From positions 868,001 through 932,000 of the forward strand of contig NZ_CP011805.1 of the NCBI RefSeq assembly GCF_001028625.1: DNA of 64,000 bases, given 5' to 3'. Numbering within the stretch: the first letter of the stretch is position 1; each line of letters opens with the position of its first letter. The stretch comes from Pelagerythrobacter marensis (lineage in GTDB: Bacteria; Pseudomonadota; Alphaproteobacteria; Sphingomonadales; Sphingomonadaceae). The notes beneath the pieces are model-generated. The model saw only the letters and a list, made by a program, of their open reading frames with translations. It searched no databases and was not told where the DNA came from. Below are positions 57,321-64,000 of the stretch, one piece after another. The translations under genes were made by a program, and so were the position numbers.

Positions 57321-58157
57321 GTGGCCCATGAACCCCTCCGACCCGGTCTCTATATAGTCGCGACCCCGATTGGCAATCTCGGCGACATAACCTTGCGGGC
57401 AGCGGAGACGCTGGCGCGTTGCGGTGCGGTTGCGTGCGAGGATACCCGCGTGACGGGCAAGCTGATGAAGCATCTGGGCCTGTCGAAGCCCCTTTGGCGA
57501 TACGACGATCATGCAAGCGAAGCCGACCGGATGCGGATCGTGGCGGCAATGCACGACAGGGCCGTCGTTCTGGTGAGCGATGCGGGCACGCCGCTGGTGT
57601 CCGATCCGGGATATCGCCTGGTGCGCGATGCCCGCGCGGCCGGTGTCTCAATCGCCGCCTTGCCCGGCGCCTGCGCGGCGATTGCCGGGCTGACGGTTTC
57701 GGGCCTGCCCAACGACCGGTTCCTGTTCGCCGGTTTCCTGCCGAACAAGGACAAGGCACGGCGCGAAGCGCTGGAGCGTGCAGCGGGCGTGGGGGCAACC
57801 GCAATCTTCTACGAAACCGCGCCGCGTCTGGTGAGATCGCTGGAAACCATTGCGCAGACGCTGCCCGACCGGGAGGTTTCCGTCGCCCGCGAACTCACCA
57901 AGCTGCACGAGGAATGCCGAACCGGCAGCGCGGCGGACCTTGCGGCGCATTATTCCGCGCATCCGGCGAAGGGCGAGATCGTGCTGCTGATCGGGCCGGG
58001 GGGCGACGCCCCGACAGACGACGAAGACATCGACGCCCTTCTGACCGATGCGCTGCAGTCCGCCAAACCGTCGCAGGCCGCCGCGCAAGTGGCGAAGGCG
58101 ACGGGTCGCGACCGCCGGGCGCTCTACGCCCGCGCGCTGGAATTGCGCGGCGGATGA
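57321..58157 (+). CDS. rsmI: 16S rRNA (cytidine-1402-2'-O)-methyltransferase
   Basis: This SAM-dependent methyltransferase of the tetrapyrrole-methylase fold modifies C1402 in the decoding centre of 16S rRNA. Landmarks are GLYIVATPIGNLGDITLRA, ACEDTRVTGKL, LVSDAGTPLVSDPGYRLVR, LPGACAAIAGLTVSGLPNDRF and EVSVARELTKLHEE. The frame is open to 57285. I use the GTG at 57321 because homologues carry only a few residues before PGLYIVATP; 57303 is possible. Its stop overlaps the yraN start (ATGA). Confidence 0.93.
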   Translation: MAHEPLRPGLYIVATPIGNLGDITLRAAETLARCGAVACEDTRVTGKLMKHLGLSKPLWRYDDHASEADRMRIVAAMHDRAVVLVSDAGTPLVSDPGYRLVRDARAAGVSIAALPGACAAIAGLTVSGLPNDRFLFAGFLPNKDKARREALERAAGVGATAIFYETAPRLVRSLETIAQTLPDREVSVARELTKLHEECRTGSAADLAAHYSAHPAKGEIVLLIGPGGDAPTDDEDIDALLTDALQSAKPSQAAAQVAKATGRDRRALYARALELRGG

Positions 58158-58504
58158 AGCGCCAGTTCGCCGAACGCCAGGGCCGCGTGGGGGAAGCGCG
58201 CGCCGCGCTGTGGCTGCAAATGCAGGGCTGGCGGATTCTCGATCGCAGGCGAAAAACACCGGTGGGGGAGATCGATCTGATCTGCAGGCGGCGAAACGTG
58301 GTCGCGTTCGTCGAAGTGAAATGGCGCAAGGCCGCGGCGGAGCTGGACCATGCGATCGACGAATACCGTCTGGGGCGCGTTGCTGCTGCGGTCGAATCGG
58401 TTGCGCACGAATATGCGGATGGCGGCGAGGACATCCGCATCGATGTGCTGCTTCTTGCGCCGGGCAGTTTCCCTCGCCACATCGTCAACGCCTGGCAGCC
58501 CTGA
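58154..58504 (+). CDS. YraN/UPF0102 endonuclease-like protein
   Basis: This 116-residue protein belongs to the YraN/UPF0102 group. The restriction-endonuclease-like core motif is visible as GEIDLICRRRNVVAFVEVKWR, supplying the Glu, Asp and E-x-K of the fold. The family has no confirmed role; a link with DNA uptake or recombination has been proposed. It is translationally coupled to rsmI by an ATGA overlap and followed by gshB after 51 bp, the gene order common in alphaproteobacteria. Confidence 0.92.
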   Translation: MKRQFAERQGRVGEARAALWLQMQGWRILDRRRKTPVGEIDLICRRRNVVAFVEVKWRKAAAELDHAIDEYRLGRVAAAVESVAHEYADGGEDIRIDVLLLAPGSFPRHIVNAWQP

Positions 58505-58555
58505 AGACGCGGAAATCCGTCCTTCGGCATGGCGCGGGCGCACGGAAGGAAAGAC

Positions 58556-59512
58556 ATGACTCTACGCATCGCCGTTCAGATGGACCCGATCGAAAGCGTG
58601 AGGATCGCAGGCGATTCCTCGTTCGCGCTGATGCTATCGGCACAGGCACGCGGCCATCGGCTGTGGCATTACGACGTGTCGACCCTGGCATGGGAAGACG
58701 ACCGGGTTACCGCCTGGGCGCGCGAGGTTTCGGTTCAGCGGGTGGAAGGCGATCATTTTCGCTGGGAAGGCGAGCTGCGCAAGATCGACCTTGGCAGCGA
58801 GATCGACGTCGTTCTGATGCGGCAGGACCCGCCGTTTCATCTTGGCTATATCAGCGCCGCCCTTCTGCTCGACCGGCTGAAGGGCGAAACGCTGGTCGTC
58901 AACGACCCGCGCGAAGTCGTGAACGCACCGGAAAAGATGTTGGTGCTCGACTATGCGCGCTTCATGCCCCCGACGCTGATCGCGCGGAGTCTGGAGGACA
59001 TTCGCGCTTTCCATCGCAAGCATGGGGCAGTCGTGGTCAAGCCTCTCCACGGCAATGGCGGCAAGGCGATTTTCCGCATCGACGCGGATGGCACCAACCT
59101 TTCCGCTCTGGCGGAAGTGTTCAACCAGACCTGGCCCGAACCGCATATGGTTCAGCCGTTTCTGCCCGAAGTGGCCGAGGGCGATAAGCGGATCGTCCTG
59201 ATCGACGGCGAATTTGCCGGGGCGATCAACCGGTTTCCGGGGGAAGGGGAGTTTCGTTCCAACCTCGCGCAGGGCGGGCGGGCCGAAGCAGCCGACCTGA
59301 CCGCTCGGGAAGAGGAAATCTGCGCGGCGATGGGGCCGGAACTGAAACGCAGGGGCTTCGTATTCGTCGGCATCGACGTGATCGGCGGCAAGTGGTTGAC
59401 CGAAATCAACGTGACCAGCCCCACCGGCATCGTCGCAATCGACGCGTTCAACGGCACCGACAGCGGCGCGCGCATCTGGGACGCGATAGAAGCGCGCCAC
59501 GCGGCGCTGTAA
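58556..59512 (+). CDS. gshB: Glutathione synthetase
   Basis: The 318-residue ATP-grasp enzyme joins gamma-glutamylcysteine and glycine. Landmarks are the N-terminal MTLRIAVQMDPIESVRIAGDSSFALMLSAQARGH, MRQDPPFHLGYI, the ATP-grasp lysines and Gly-rich loop (VVVKPLHGNGGKAIFRI), and the Mg-binding FVGIDVIGGKWLTEINVTSPTGI. The ATG at 58556 has AAGGAAAG upstream; the frame to 58529 is not needed. It is the third gene of the rsmI-yraN-gshB unit. Confidence 0.96.
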   Translation: MTLRIAVQMDPIESVRIAGDSSFALMLSAQARGHRLWHYDVSTLAWEDDRVTAWAREVSVQRVEGDHFRWEGELRKIDLGSEIDVVLMRQDPPFHLGYISAALLLDRLKGETLVVNDPREVVNAPEKMLVLDYARFMPPTLIARSLEDIRAFHRKHGAVVVKPLHGNGGKAIFRIDADGTNLSALAEVFNQTWPEPHMVQPFLPEVAEGDKRIVLIDGEFAGAINRFPGEGEFRSNLAQGGRAEAADLTAREEEICAAMGPELKRRGFVFVGIDVIGGKWLTEINVTSPTGIVAIDAFNGTDSGARIWDAIEARHAAL

Positions 59513-59537
59513 GCCGCCCCGGCCGATAGGCGAATTC

Positions 59538-60152
59538 GTGCAGGACCTGATCATAGAGGCGATCGCGCGCGGCGGTTATCTGGGCATTGCCGTGCTGATG
59601 GCGATTGAAAACATATTCCCGCCGATCCCATCCGAAGTGATCATGGGCATCGGCGGTGTGCTGGTCGCGCGCGGAGACATGGCGTTCTGGCCCCTGATGC
59701 TGGCCGGTACGGTCGGCTCCACCGCGGGCAACTATGCCTGGTTCTGGCTCGGCAACCGATGGGGTTATCGCCGTATGCGCCCGTTCATCGATCGCTGGGG
59801 GCGCTGGCTGACGCTGGACTGGGACCATGTAGAGGGGGCGTCCCGGTTCTTCCGCCGCCACGGGCAATGGGTGGTTCTGGTTCTGCGCTGCACGCCGGTG
59901 TTCCGCACAATGATCTCGCTGCCCGCCGGGCTCGCCCACATGAACGTCTGGCGCTTCCTCGCGTTCACGTTCGTGGGTGCCGGCATCTGGAACGCGCTGC
60001 TCGTGCTGGGCGGTGCGGCGCTGGCACGCTATCTGGAGGAATACGAACACGCCTTCGGTTGGGTCGTGGCCGGGTTCGTCGTCCTGACGGTGCTGGGCTA
60101 TTTATGGCGGGTGTGGCGCTGGACGCCGCGATCGCAGGGGGAGGGCGACTGA
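59538..60152 (+). CDS. DedA-family membrane protein
   Basis: This is a 204-residue DedA/VTT protein starting at GTG 59538. Features are the N-terminal AIENIFPPIPSEVIMGIGGV with the conserved E and the re-entrant Pro-rich loop, GTVGSTAGNYAWFWLGNRWG, and FFRRHGQWVVLVLRCTPVFRTMISLPAGLAHMN, the family's second re-entrant segment. DedA proteins move lipid carriers such as undecaprenyl phosphate or phospholipids across the inner membrane and influence membrane potential. It ends 10 bp from the convergent xerC stop. Confidence 0.93.
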   Translation: MQDLIIEAIARGGYLGIAVLMAIENIFPPIPSEVIMGIGGVLVARGDMAFWPLMLAGTVGSTAGNYAWFWLGNRWGYRRMRPFIDRWGRWLTLDWDHVEGASRFFRRHGQWVVLVLRCTPVFRTMISLPAGLAHMNVWRFLAFTFVGAGIWNALLVLGGAALARYLEEYEHAFGWVVAGFVVLTVLGYLWRVWRWTPRSQGEGD

Positions 60153-60162
60153 ACGCCTCCGT

Positions 60163-61074
60163 TCAATCCGGCGCGGGATCGCCGCGTTCGCGCGGATGGG
60201 CCGCGCGATAGGTGTCGAGCAGGGTCACCGCGTCGACCTTGGTGTAGATCTGGGTCGAGCCCAGGCTGACATGGCCGAGCAGTTCCTGCAGCGAACGCAA
60301 GTCGGCCCCCGCACCCAGCAGGTGCGTGGCGAACGAATGGCGCAGGGCGTGGGGCGTGGCCGTGGCGGGCAGCCCGAGCTCGCGGCGCGCGCGGGCCACT
60401 GCCTTCTGCACCATGCCCTGATTCAGGGGGCCGCCCTTCGCCCCGCGGAAGATCGGGTCCGCCTTGGCCAGGGGCCAGGGGCACTGCCGCGCATAGTCCG
60501 CAACCGCCTCGCGAACGACGGGCAGGATCGGCACCACGCGCTGCTTGCCCCCCTTGCCGGTCACCGTGAGCGTTTCGCCCAGGGGCAAGTCCGCGCCGGT
60601 CAGCGAGAGCGCTTCGGCAATGCGCAGGCCGGCGCCGTAGAGCAGCAGGAGCACGGCATGGTCACGCGCCCCGATCCACGGTTCTGCGGCGTCGGCCGCG
60701 ACCAGTTCGGCAAGGTTACCCACCTCGTCAGGCGTGATCGGGCGGGGCAGGCCCTTGCGAAGGCGCGGCCCGCGTACGCGCGGCGGCGCCGTGTCCGCAT
60801 GACCGGCACGCCCGCGCGCATACGTGACGAAGGCCTTCAGCGCCGACAGCTCGCGGGCGGCGGAAGCGTTCCCGATCCCCTCCGCCCGGCGGTGCGCGAG
60901 CTGGGCACGCAGATCCTGCGCCTCGATGGCGGCGACGGATGGCCAGTCGGCGCGATCCGTCGCGGCGATCAGCCGCTGGGCTGCGGCGAGATAGGCGCGC
61001 ACCGTATGCGGCGATCGGCGGCGGTCGCGGGCGAGGTGATCGCGCCAGTCGGCCAGCAGATCCGCCGCGCTCAT
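60163..61074 (-). CDS. xerC: Tyrosine recombinase XerC
   Basis: This is a 303-residue tyrosine recombinase. The catalytic residues are all present: R151 (GAGLRIAEALSL), K174 (TGKGGKQR), H242 and R245 (PHALRHSFATHLL), H268 (LGHVSLGST) and the nucleophile Y277 (QIYTKVD). The N-terminal SAM-like core-binding domain starts LADWRDHLARDRRRSPHTVRAY. It acts at dif with XerD to resolve chromosome dimers. It is called XerC rather than XerD by general similarity and neighbourhood. Its ATG overlaps the hemW stop. Confidence 0.9.
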   Translation of the reverse strand: MSAADLLADWRDHLARDRRRSPHTVRAYLAAAQRLIAATDRADWPSVAAIEAQDLRAQLAHRRAEGIGNASAARELSALKAFVTYARGRAGHADTAPPRVRGPRLRKGLPRPITPDEVGNLAELVAADAAEPWIGARDHAVLLLLYGAGLRIAEALSLTGADLPLGETLTVTGKGGKQRVVPILPVVREAVADYARQCPWPLAKADPIFRGAKGGPLNQGMVQKAVARARRELGLPATATPHALRHSFATHLLGAGADLRSLQELLGHVSLGSTQIYTKVDAVTLLDTYRAAHPRERGDPAPD

Positions 61075-62222
61075 GCCGCGACCAGTTCCGGGTGAACCAG
61101 CTCGCCCAGTATCGCGTCGAGCACCGGCATCCCGCGCGGGGTGACGGCAAGGCGTTCGCCCTCGTCCCGGATGAAGCCGAGCTGCGCCAGCATCTCCCGC
61201 CGCTGCGGATCGATCAGGCGGGCAGGCTCAATCCCGAAGCGCGTGGCGATTTCGGCCAGCGGCACTCCTTCGGCCAGCCTAAGCCCCATCAGCAGCGCTT
61301 CCGATGCGGCGGTCGATGGGGAAAGCGACGTTTCCTCGCGCAGCCCGTGGCCGTGTTCGACAACGGCGGATAGCCAGTTTTCCGGCTTCCGGTGCCGCAT
61401 CGTGGCCGCGCCGCCACGCCTGCCATGCGCGCCCGGCCCGATCCCGCAACAATCCTGATAGCGCCAGTATGCGAGATTGTGCCGGCTCTGCTCGTTCGGG
61501 CGGGCGTGATTGCTGATCTCGTAAGCTGGCAGCCCCGCGTTCGCGGTGAGGGCGCGGGTCACCTCGAACAGTTCCGCCGCCGGATCGTCATCGAGCGGGT
61601 CGAAACGGCCCTGCCGGACATCGGTGGCGAAGCGCGTATTGGGCTCTATCGTCAGTTGATAGAGCGAAAGATGCCCGGTCCCGAAGCCGAGCGCGCGTTC
61701 AAGCTCCCGCTCCCATGCCGCCACGCTCTGGTTGGGACGGGCATAGATGAGGTCGAAGCTGACCCGTGCGAAATGGCGCTGTGCAACGGCCAGGGCATCC
61801 AGCCCCTCGGCAACGTCGTGCAGACGGCCGAGGAAGCGCAACGCGGCATCGTCGAGCGCCTGAAGCCCGAGCGAGACGCGGTTGACGCCCGCACGTGCCA
61901 GATCGCCGAACGCGGCCGCTTCGACCGACGATGGATTGGCTTCCAGCGTGATTTCCACATCGTCCGCGAAGCCCCACAGCCGCTCAGCCTCGGCCAGCAA
62001 ACCGTCGACCAGAGCGGGGGGCATGAGAGACGGCGTGCCGCCACCGAAGAAGATCGACGCCAGCGGCTCGCCCCCTGCGAGAGCGGCTTCGTGCCGCATG
62101 TCCGCAATCAGCGCGCGCTGCCAGGCCGCATGATCGACTTCGTCGCGCACATGGCTGTTGAAGTCACAATAGGGGCACTTCTTCAGGCAGAAGGGCCAGT
62201 GGATGTAGAGTGCGCGTGCCAC
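61071..62222 (-). CDS. hemW: Radical SAM heme chaperone HemW
   Basis: The 383-residue protein has the radical SAM cluster motif C12-x3-C16-x2-C19 (FCLKKCPYC), GGGTPSLM, the VSLGLQALDDAALRFLGR stretch, and the C-terminal winged-helix HemW domain. HemW, formerly called HemN-like, lacks coproporphyrinogen oxidase activity and delivers heme to respiratory proteins. The start is GTG at 62222. It overlaps xerC (ATGA) and is preceded by rdgB, 46 bp away. Confidence 0.95.
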   Translation of the reverse strand: MARALYIHWPFCLKKCPYCDFNSHVRDEVDHAAWQRALIADMRHEAALAGGEPLASIFFGGGTPSLMPPALVDGLLAEAERLWGFADDVEITLEANPSSVEAAAFGDLARAGVNRVSLGLQALDDAALRFLGRLHDVAEGLDALAVAQRHFARVSFDLIYARPNQSVAAWERELERALGFGTGHLSLYQLTIEPNTRFATDVRQGRFDPLDDDPAAELFEVTRALTANAGLPAYEISNHARPNEQSRHNLAYWRYQDCCGIGPGAHGRRGGAATMRHRKPENWLSAVVEHGHGLREETSLSPSTAASEALLMGLRLAEGVPLAEIATRFGIEPARLIDPQRREMLAQLGFIRDEGERLAVTPRGMPVLDAILGELVHPELVAA

Positions 62223-62268
62223 GTTGAACCTTTAGCATGTCGCAACTCTGCTGCGAAGGCAGGGGGGA

Positions 62269-62895
62269 TTATCCGAACTGATCGGCAACCAGTTTGGCGA
62301 AGGCATCGGCGCGGTGGCTGATCCGATGTTTTTCCGCCGGGTCGATTTCCGCGAAAGTCTGCTCGCGCCCCTCGGGGATGAAGACCGGATCGTATCCGAA
62401 ACCCAGCGTGCCGCGCGGCGGCCAGGTCAGGCGGCCGCCGATGCTGCCTTCGTAGATCGCGTGATCCCCATCGGGCCATGCGATCGCCAGGACGCAGTGG
62501 AACGCGGCATCGCGCGGCGCATCCGGCCCTTGCGCGGCCAGCATCCCTTCGACTTTGCCCATCGCCAGATGCCAGTCGCGGCCCGGATCGCCTTCGAACC
62601 ACTGCCGTTCGGCCCAGTCGGCGGTATAGACCCCCGGCCTGCCGCCAAGCGCCGCGACCGACAGCCCGCTGTCGTCGGCGAGAGCGGCAATGCCCGATGC
62701 TTCGGCCGCCGCACGCGCCTTGATCAGCGCATTTTCGGCGAAGGTGTGGCCGGTTTCCGCCGGCTCCGGCAAGCCCAGCGATCCGGCGCTGATGCACTTC
62801 AGGCCGTAGGGCACCAGCAGCGCGCCGATTTCTTTCAGCTTGCCCGCATTGTGCGTCGCGATCACGAGCGAACCGGAGCCGAGCCGACGTGTCAT
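62269..62895 (-). CDS. rdgB: XTP/dITP pyrophosphatase
   Basis: The 208-residue Ham1/RdgB enzyme removes non-canonical purine nucleoside triphosphates from the pool. The landmarks are [43 protein letters not shown] and [15 protein letters not shown], with a C-terminal [11 protein letters not shown]. The start at 62895 overlaps the rph stop by four bases (ATGA). This rph-rdgB-hemW order is standard in alphaproteobacteria. Confidence 0.96.
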   Translation of the reverse strand: MTRRLGSGSLVIATHNAGKLKEIGALLVPYGLKCISAGSLGLPEPAETGHTFAENALIKARAAAEASGIAALADDSGLSVAALGGRPGVYTADWAERQWFEGDPGRDWHLAMGKVEGMLAAQGPDAPRDAAFHCVLAIAWPDGDHAIYEGSIGGRLTWPPRGTLGFGYDPVFIPEGREQTFAEIDPAEKHRISHRADAFAKLVADQFG

Positions 62896-63608
62896 GCCTT
62901 CGCTGCATCCAGCTGCGCGGCGAAGATCCCATCGCAACCCATCCGGGCGAGACGCAGCAGGCGCAGCAGGCCTTCCTCGTCGTAAGTCGCCGCTTCCGCG
63001 GTGGCCTGCACTTCGGCGATCTTTCCGCCGGAAATCAGCACGAAGTTCGCATCGGCATCGGCGTTGCTGTCTTCGTCGTAATCCAGATCGAGCACCGGCG
63101 TGCCGCGGTAAATTCCGCAGCTGACGGCCGCAACTTGCGCCACGATCGGATCATCGACCAGTTCGCCGCTTTTGATCAGGCCGTCTATCGCAATCCGCAG
63201 GGCCACCCAGGCCCCGGAAATTGCGGCGGTCCGGGTGCCGCCGTCGGCCTGGATCACATCGCAATCGAGAGTGATCTGCCGTTCGCCCAGCTTCTTCAGA
63301 TCGACGACTGCACGCAGGCTGCGGCCGATCAGACGCTGGATTTCCTGTGTCCTGCCGCTCTGCTTGCCTCGCGCCGCTTCGCGCTGGCCGCGGGTGTGCG
63401 TGGCGCGCGGCAGCATCGAGTATTCGCCGGTTACCCAGCCTTCACCCTTGCCGCGCAGCCATGGCGGGATCCGTTCTTCCACGCTGGCGGTGCACAGAAC
63501 CCGGGTATCGCCGAAGCCGATAAGGCACGAACCTTCCGCATGACGGGTAAAGCCGGTTTCGATGGTGATGGCGCGCATTTCGTCTGGCGCACGGCCGGAA
63601 GGTCGCAT
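62892..63608 (-). CDS. rph: Ribonuclease PH
   Basis: The 238-residue phosphorolytic exoribonuclease trims the 3' ends of tRNA precursors. Landmarks are [69 protein letters not shown], and [17 protein letters not shown]. The start at 63608 is preferred over the ORF to 63701, which adds a Cys-rich leader. It is the first gene of the rph-rdgB-hemW-xerC group and is divergent from hrcA. Confidence 0.96.
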   Translation of the reverse strand: MRPSGRAPDEMRAITIETGFTRHAEGSCLIGFGDTRVLCTASVEERIPPWLRGKGEGWVTGEYSMLPRATHTRGQREAARGKQSGRTQEIQRLIGRSLRAVVDLKKLGERQITLDCDVIQADGGTRTAAISGAWVALRIAIDGLIKSGELVDDPIVAQVAAVSCGIYRGTPVLDLDYDEDSNADADANFVLISGGKIAEVQATAEAATYDEEGLLRLLRLARMGCDGIFAAQLDAAKA

Positions 63609-63751
63609 GAAGTTCTCCAATAAATGGCGGCAGAGCCGATTGGCTTGCGCGCTAGTGCCCCAGCGAAGGTTCGACAAGGCCGACTGCACGTGCAGGCACA
63701 ATGGATCGAAGGAAAATTGAAACTTTCGCGATTGTGGCTAAGTCGAAACAA

Positions 63752-64000
63752 ATGGCCCCACCTGTTACCGAACTGACCGACCGCGCCCGGGCGATCTTTC
63801 GCCTGGTGGTGGAGGGGTATCTCGATAGCGGGCAGCCCGTGGGGTCGAAGACCCTGGCCGGGGAACGGGGGCTGGATCTCTCGCCCGCGTCGATCCGCTC
63901 GGTTCTGGCCGATCTCGAATCACTTGGTCTGCTGGCAGCGCCGCACACCAGTGCCGGCCGAATGCCTACCGAAACCGGCCTGCGCCTGTTCGTCGACGGC
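63752..64000 (+). CDS. hrcA: Heat-inducible transcription repressor HrcA, 5' part only
   Basis: The first 83 residues are visible before the window ends. The N-terminus ([28 protein letters not shown]) and the winged-helix segment ([19 protein letters not shown], then [19 protein letters not shown]) are typical of HrcA, which represses groESL and dnaK via CIRCE. A GTG at 63734 is an alternative start. No CIRCE inverted repeat is seen in the shared spacer with rph. In most alphaproteobacteria grpE follows; that lies outside the window. Confidence 0.92.
   Translation, partial: MAPPVTELTDRARAIFRLVVEGYLDSGQPVGSKTLAGERGLDLSPASIRSVLADLESLGLLAAPHTSAGRMPTETGLRLFVDG

Noticed and set aside
63609..63751. 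CIRCE element ahead of hrcA
   Set aside because: I looked for the TTAGCACTC-N9-GAGTGCTAA inverted repeat in the spacer and did not find it.

Overview
This is a 64 kb chromosomal stretch of a GC-rich alphaproteobacterium. Gene content, gene order and protein style point to the Sphingomonadales, most likely an Erythrobacteraceae or close relative. The pointers are the mreBCD-mrdA-rodA block, a MutL with an endonuclease motif, rsmI-yraN-gshB, rph-rdgB-hemW-xerC with divergent hrcA, DUF1206, DUF817 and TraB/GumN proteins, and a palindromic repeat of the kind scattered through sphingomonad genomes. Genes are densely packed, and many pairs overlap by ATGA, TGATG or CTAG. The taxonomic call is an inference from style; no rRNA gene is present.

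Layout. Positions 1-3400 hold two envelope-stress-type small membrane proteins, enolase, a small membrane protein, lumazine synthase and tRNA-Lys(CTT). Positions 3498-9150 (minus strand) are the rod-shape/elongasome operon mreB-mreC-mreD-mrdA-rodA. mutL and a lipoprotein follow. Positions 11707-15486 are an accessory patch: a MaoC-like dehydratase, a Met/His-rich outer-membrane barrel, a glutaredoxin fused to a MauE-like membrane domain, a divergent MerR-type regulator with a clear mer-style operator between them, and a DUF1206 protein. Positions 15552-23366 (minus strand) carry an ENPP-type phosphodiesterase, ychF, pth, acs, rplY and two tandem TraB/GumN proteins.

Positions 23511-29633 (plus strand) carry glyQ, glyS and ppdK. 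glyS contains a palindromic repeat inserted in frame. Next come a methyltransferase with a C10 tract at its start, comF, a structured intergenic region, hisI, a LiuR-like MerR regulator and an acyl-CoA dehydrogenase. Positions 34298-41233 (minus strand) hold aqpZ, a dienelactone hydrolase, a D-amino-acid-oxidase-like protein whose domain order is circularly permuted, an MFS exporter overlapping cysK, a PilZ protein and tyrS. Positions 41279-46476 hold a DOMON-like protein, a NamZ-like muramidase, an MFS transporter, DUF817 and a CoxE-like VWA protein.

Positions 46595-49336 separate the VWA gene from its usual partner, the MoxR ATPase. They hold a soluble chemoreceptor, a membrane-tethered LuxR-type regulator and repeat-like flanks. 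Positions 49337-52708 hold MoxR, a beta-lactamase-fold serine hydrolase, and an ECF sigma factor with a membrane partner. Positions 52785-64000 are mostly housekeeping: an alpha/beta hydrolase-OsmC fusion, parE, an LpoA-like lipoprotein, rsmI, yraN, gshB, dedA, xerC, hemW, rdgB, rph and the start of hrcA.

The best candidates for something poorly described are the MerR/glutaredoxin-MauE/Met-His-barrel cassette (12188-14692), the permuted oxidase (35963-37135), the in-frame palindrome in glyS (25652-25797), the split MoxR/CoxE pair with the 48-49 kb insert, and the structured comF-hisI spacer.
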